A stretch of 36,194 nucleotides of DNA from Actinomycetaceae bacterium. Lineage in GTDB: Bacteria > Actinomycetota > Actinomycetes > Actinomycetales > Actinomycetaceae. The stretch covers positions 1 through 36,194 of the forward strand of contig JAUMUM010000004.1 of assembly GCA_030530685.1 (NCBI GenBank), written 5' to 3'. The notes under the pieces are model-generated. The model made no database searches. It worked only from the letters and a program-made list of their open reading frames with translations, and was not told the origin of the DNA. A program made the position numbers and the translations under genes. Within the stretch, counting starts at the first letter, position 1; every line of letters begins with the position of its first letter. Below, one piece after another: positions 35,823-36,194 of the stretch.

Positions 35823-35851
35823 AGTCTACCGAGACCGCGGGAAACCAGCAA
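35823..35851 (-). promoter_or_regulatory. Promoter of the initiator tRNA gene
   Basis: On the minus strand TTGCTG (35846-35851) and TAGACT (35823-35828) are exactly 17 bases apart; the transcript would start near 35816, about five bases before the mature tRNA 5' end. Confidence 0.7.
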
Positions 35852-36194
35852 GATACGGCGACGTGCGGCCACTCACACGGGGCGCCCAGCCGGCCAAACG
35901 ACCGACGGTCCCGCTCCAGCCCCTGCCCACCGATCCCAGCCGCTGCTCGTGCGGACGAGCACGGCCACGCGCAGCCGGCCGGCGGCCACGCGGGTCCACA
36001 GCCGAAAACCTACAGCCAGCCACAACTGCGCGGCCGCGGCCACCACCCACGACCGGCCCGCAACGCGGCCGTGGGGCCCGCCTTGCGGCAGACCCCACGA
36101 GTCACACGCCACCCTGGGCGGCCACAGCCCTAACCGGCGGACTCTGGCCGTCGAAGCGCGAAGCCCTAACCCTGGCCGTCGAAGCGCGAAGCCC
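35852..36194. other. Gene-free right flank
   Basis: Very GC-rich sequence upstream of the tRNA promoter with no supportable gene; the open frames are Arg/Gly/Ala-rich without ribosome binding sites. Its last 50 bases are a tandem repeat that runs off the window. Confidence 0.55.
36144..36194. repeat. 28-bp tandem repeat cut by the window edge
   Basis: A 23-base block beginning CTGGCCGTCGAAGCGCG occurs at 36144-36166 and again at 36172-36194, joined by TAACC, giving a 28-bp period. GCCCTAACC also precedes the first copy at 36127-36135. More copies may follow outside the window. Confidence 0.8.

Noticed and set aside
35606-35824. Possible gene overlapping the tRNA locus
   Set aside because: Its second half is the reverse complement of a complete initiator tRNA, which explains the open frame.
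36127-36194. CRISPR array at the right edge
   Set aside because: The two copies are separated by only five bases, leaving no room for spacers, so it is a tandem repeat.

Overview
The window is about 36 kb of high-GC DNA from an actinobacterium. The markers are a WhiB-family iron-sulfur regulator, a PdtaS-type histidine kinase convergent with it (the same arrangement as whiB1 and pdtaS in Mycobacterium tuberculosis), a GatCAB amidotransferase, dense GTG and TTG start use, and many genes that look leaderless (a -10-like hexamer 6 to 7 bases before the start codon and no Shine-Dalgarno). The Actinomycetaceae or a near relative fits best, but I cannot name a genus from sequence alone. It reads as chromosomal core with accessory transporter islands. 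I see no insertion sequence, phage gene, plasmid origin or CRISPR array.

Layout. Positions 1-700 hold no convincing gene, but a strong leftward promoter and leader-like sequence suggest an rRNA operon beyond the left edge. Then come a sugar-isomerase-like gene (minus), gatC-gatA-gatB (minus, overlapping stops and starts), a cardiolipin-synthase-like gene (plus) and ligA (minus). From 10.07 to 15.35 kb lies a four-gene unit of sensor kinase, response regulator, ABC ATPase and large FtsX-type permease, coupled by overlapping codons. whiB1 (plus) and pdtaS (minus) converge around a repeat-rich spacer. pdtaS is divergent, 38 bp start to start, from a DUF2505 gene that leads into thyA and folA. 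An FMN reductase/luciferase-like monooxygenase pair (minus), a small 60-residue gene with its own promoter and terminator, and a GH13 glycosidase (minus) follow.

From 23.8 to 33.6 kb the window is rich in regulators and transport. A TetR gene has two operator-like dyads in its promoter. A MerR-ABC ATPase-permease operon has a perfect dyad in a 19-bp promoter spacer. A membrane-anchored protein with glycosidase-like acid motifs is divergent from a GntR(YtrA-like)-ABC-permease operon, which is followed by a 5'-truncated permease paralogue and a third, intact paralogue. The right end has an OsmC-like gene, an unrecognised 270-residue protein, an initiator tRNA-Met gene with its own promoter, and a 28-bp tandem repeat cut by the window edge.

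Functionally, gatCAB, ligA, thyA, folA and the initiator tRNA are housekeeping genes. Three separate ABC export or stress modules, each with a different class of regulator (two-component, MerR, GntR), suggest defence against envelope-active or toxic compounds, but no substrate can be read from the sequence. The least explained items are the permease triplet with a decayed middle copy, the anchored glycosidase-like protein, the in-frame 24-bp repeats inside dihydrofolate reductase and the frequent leaderless starts.
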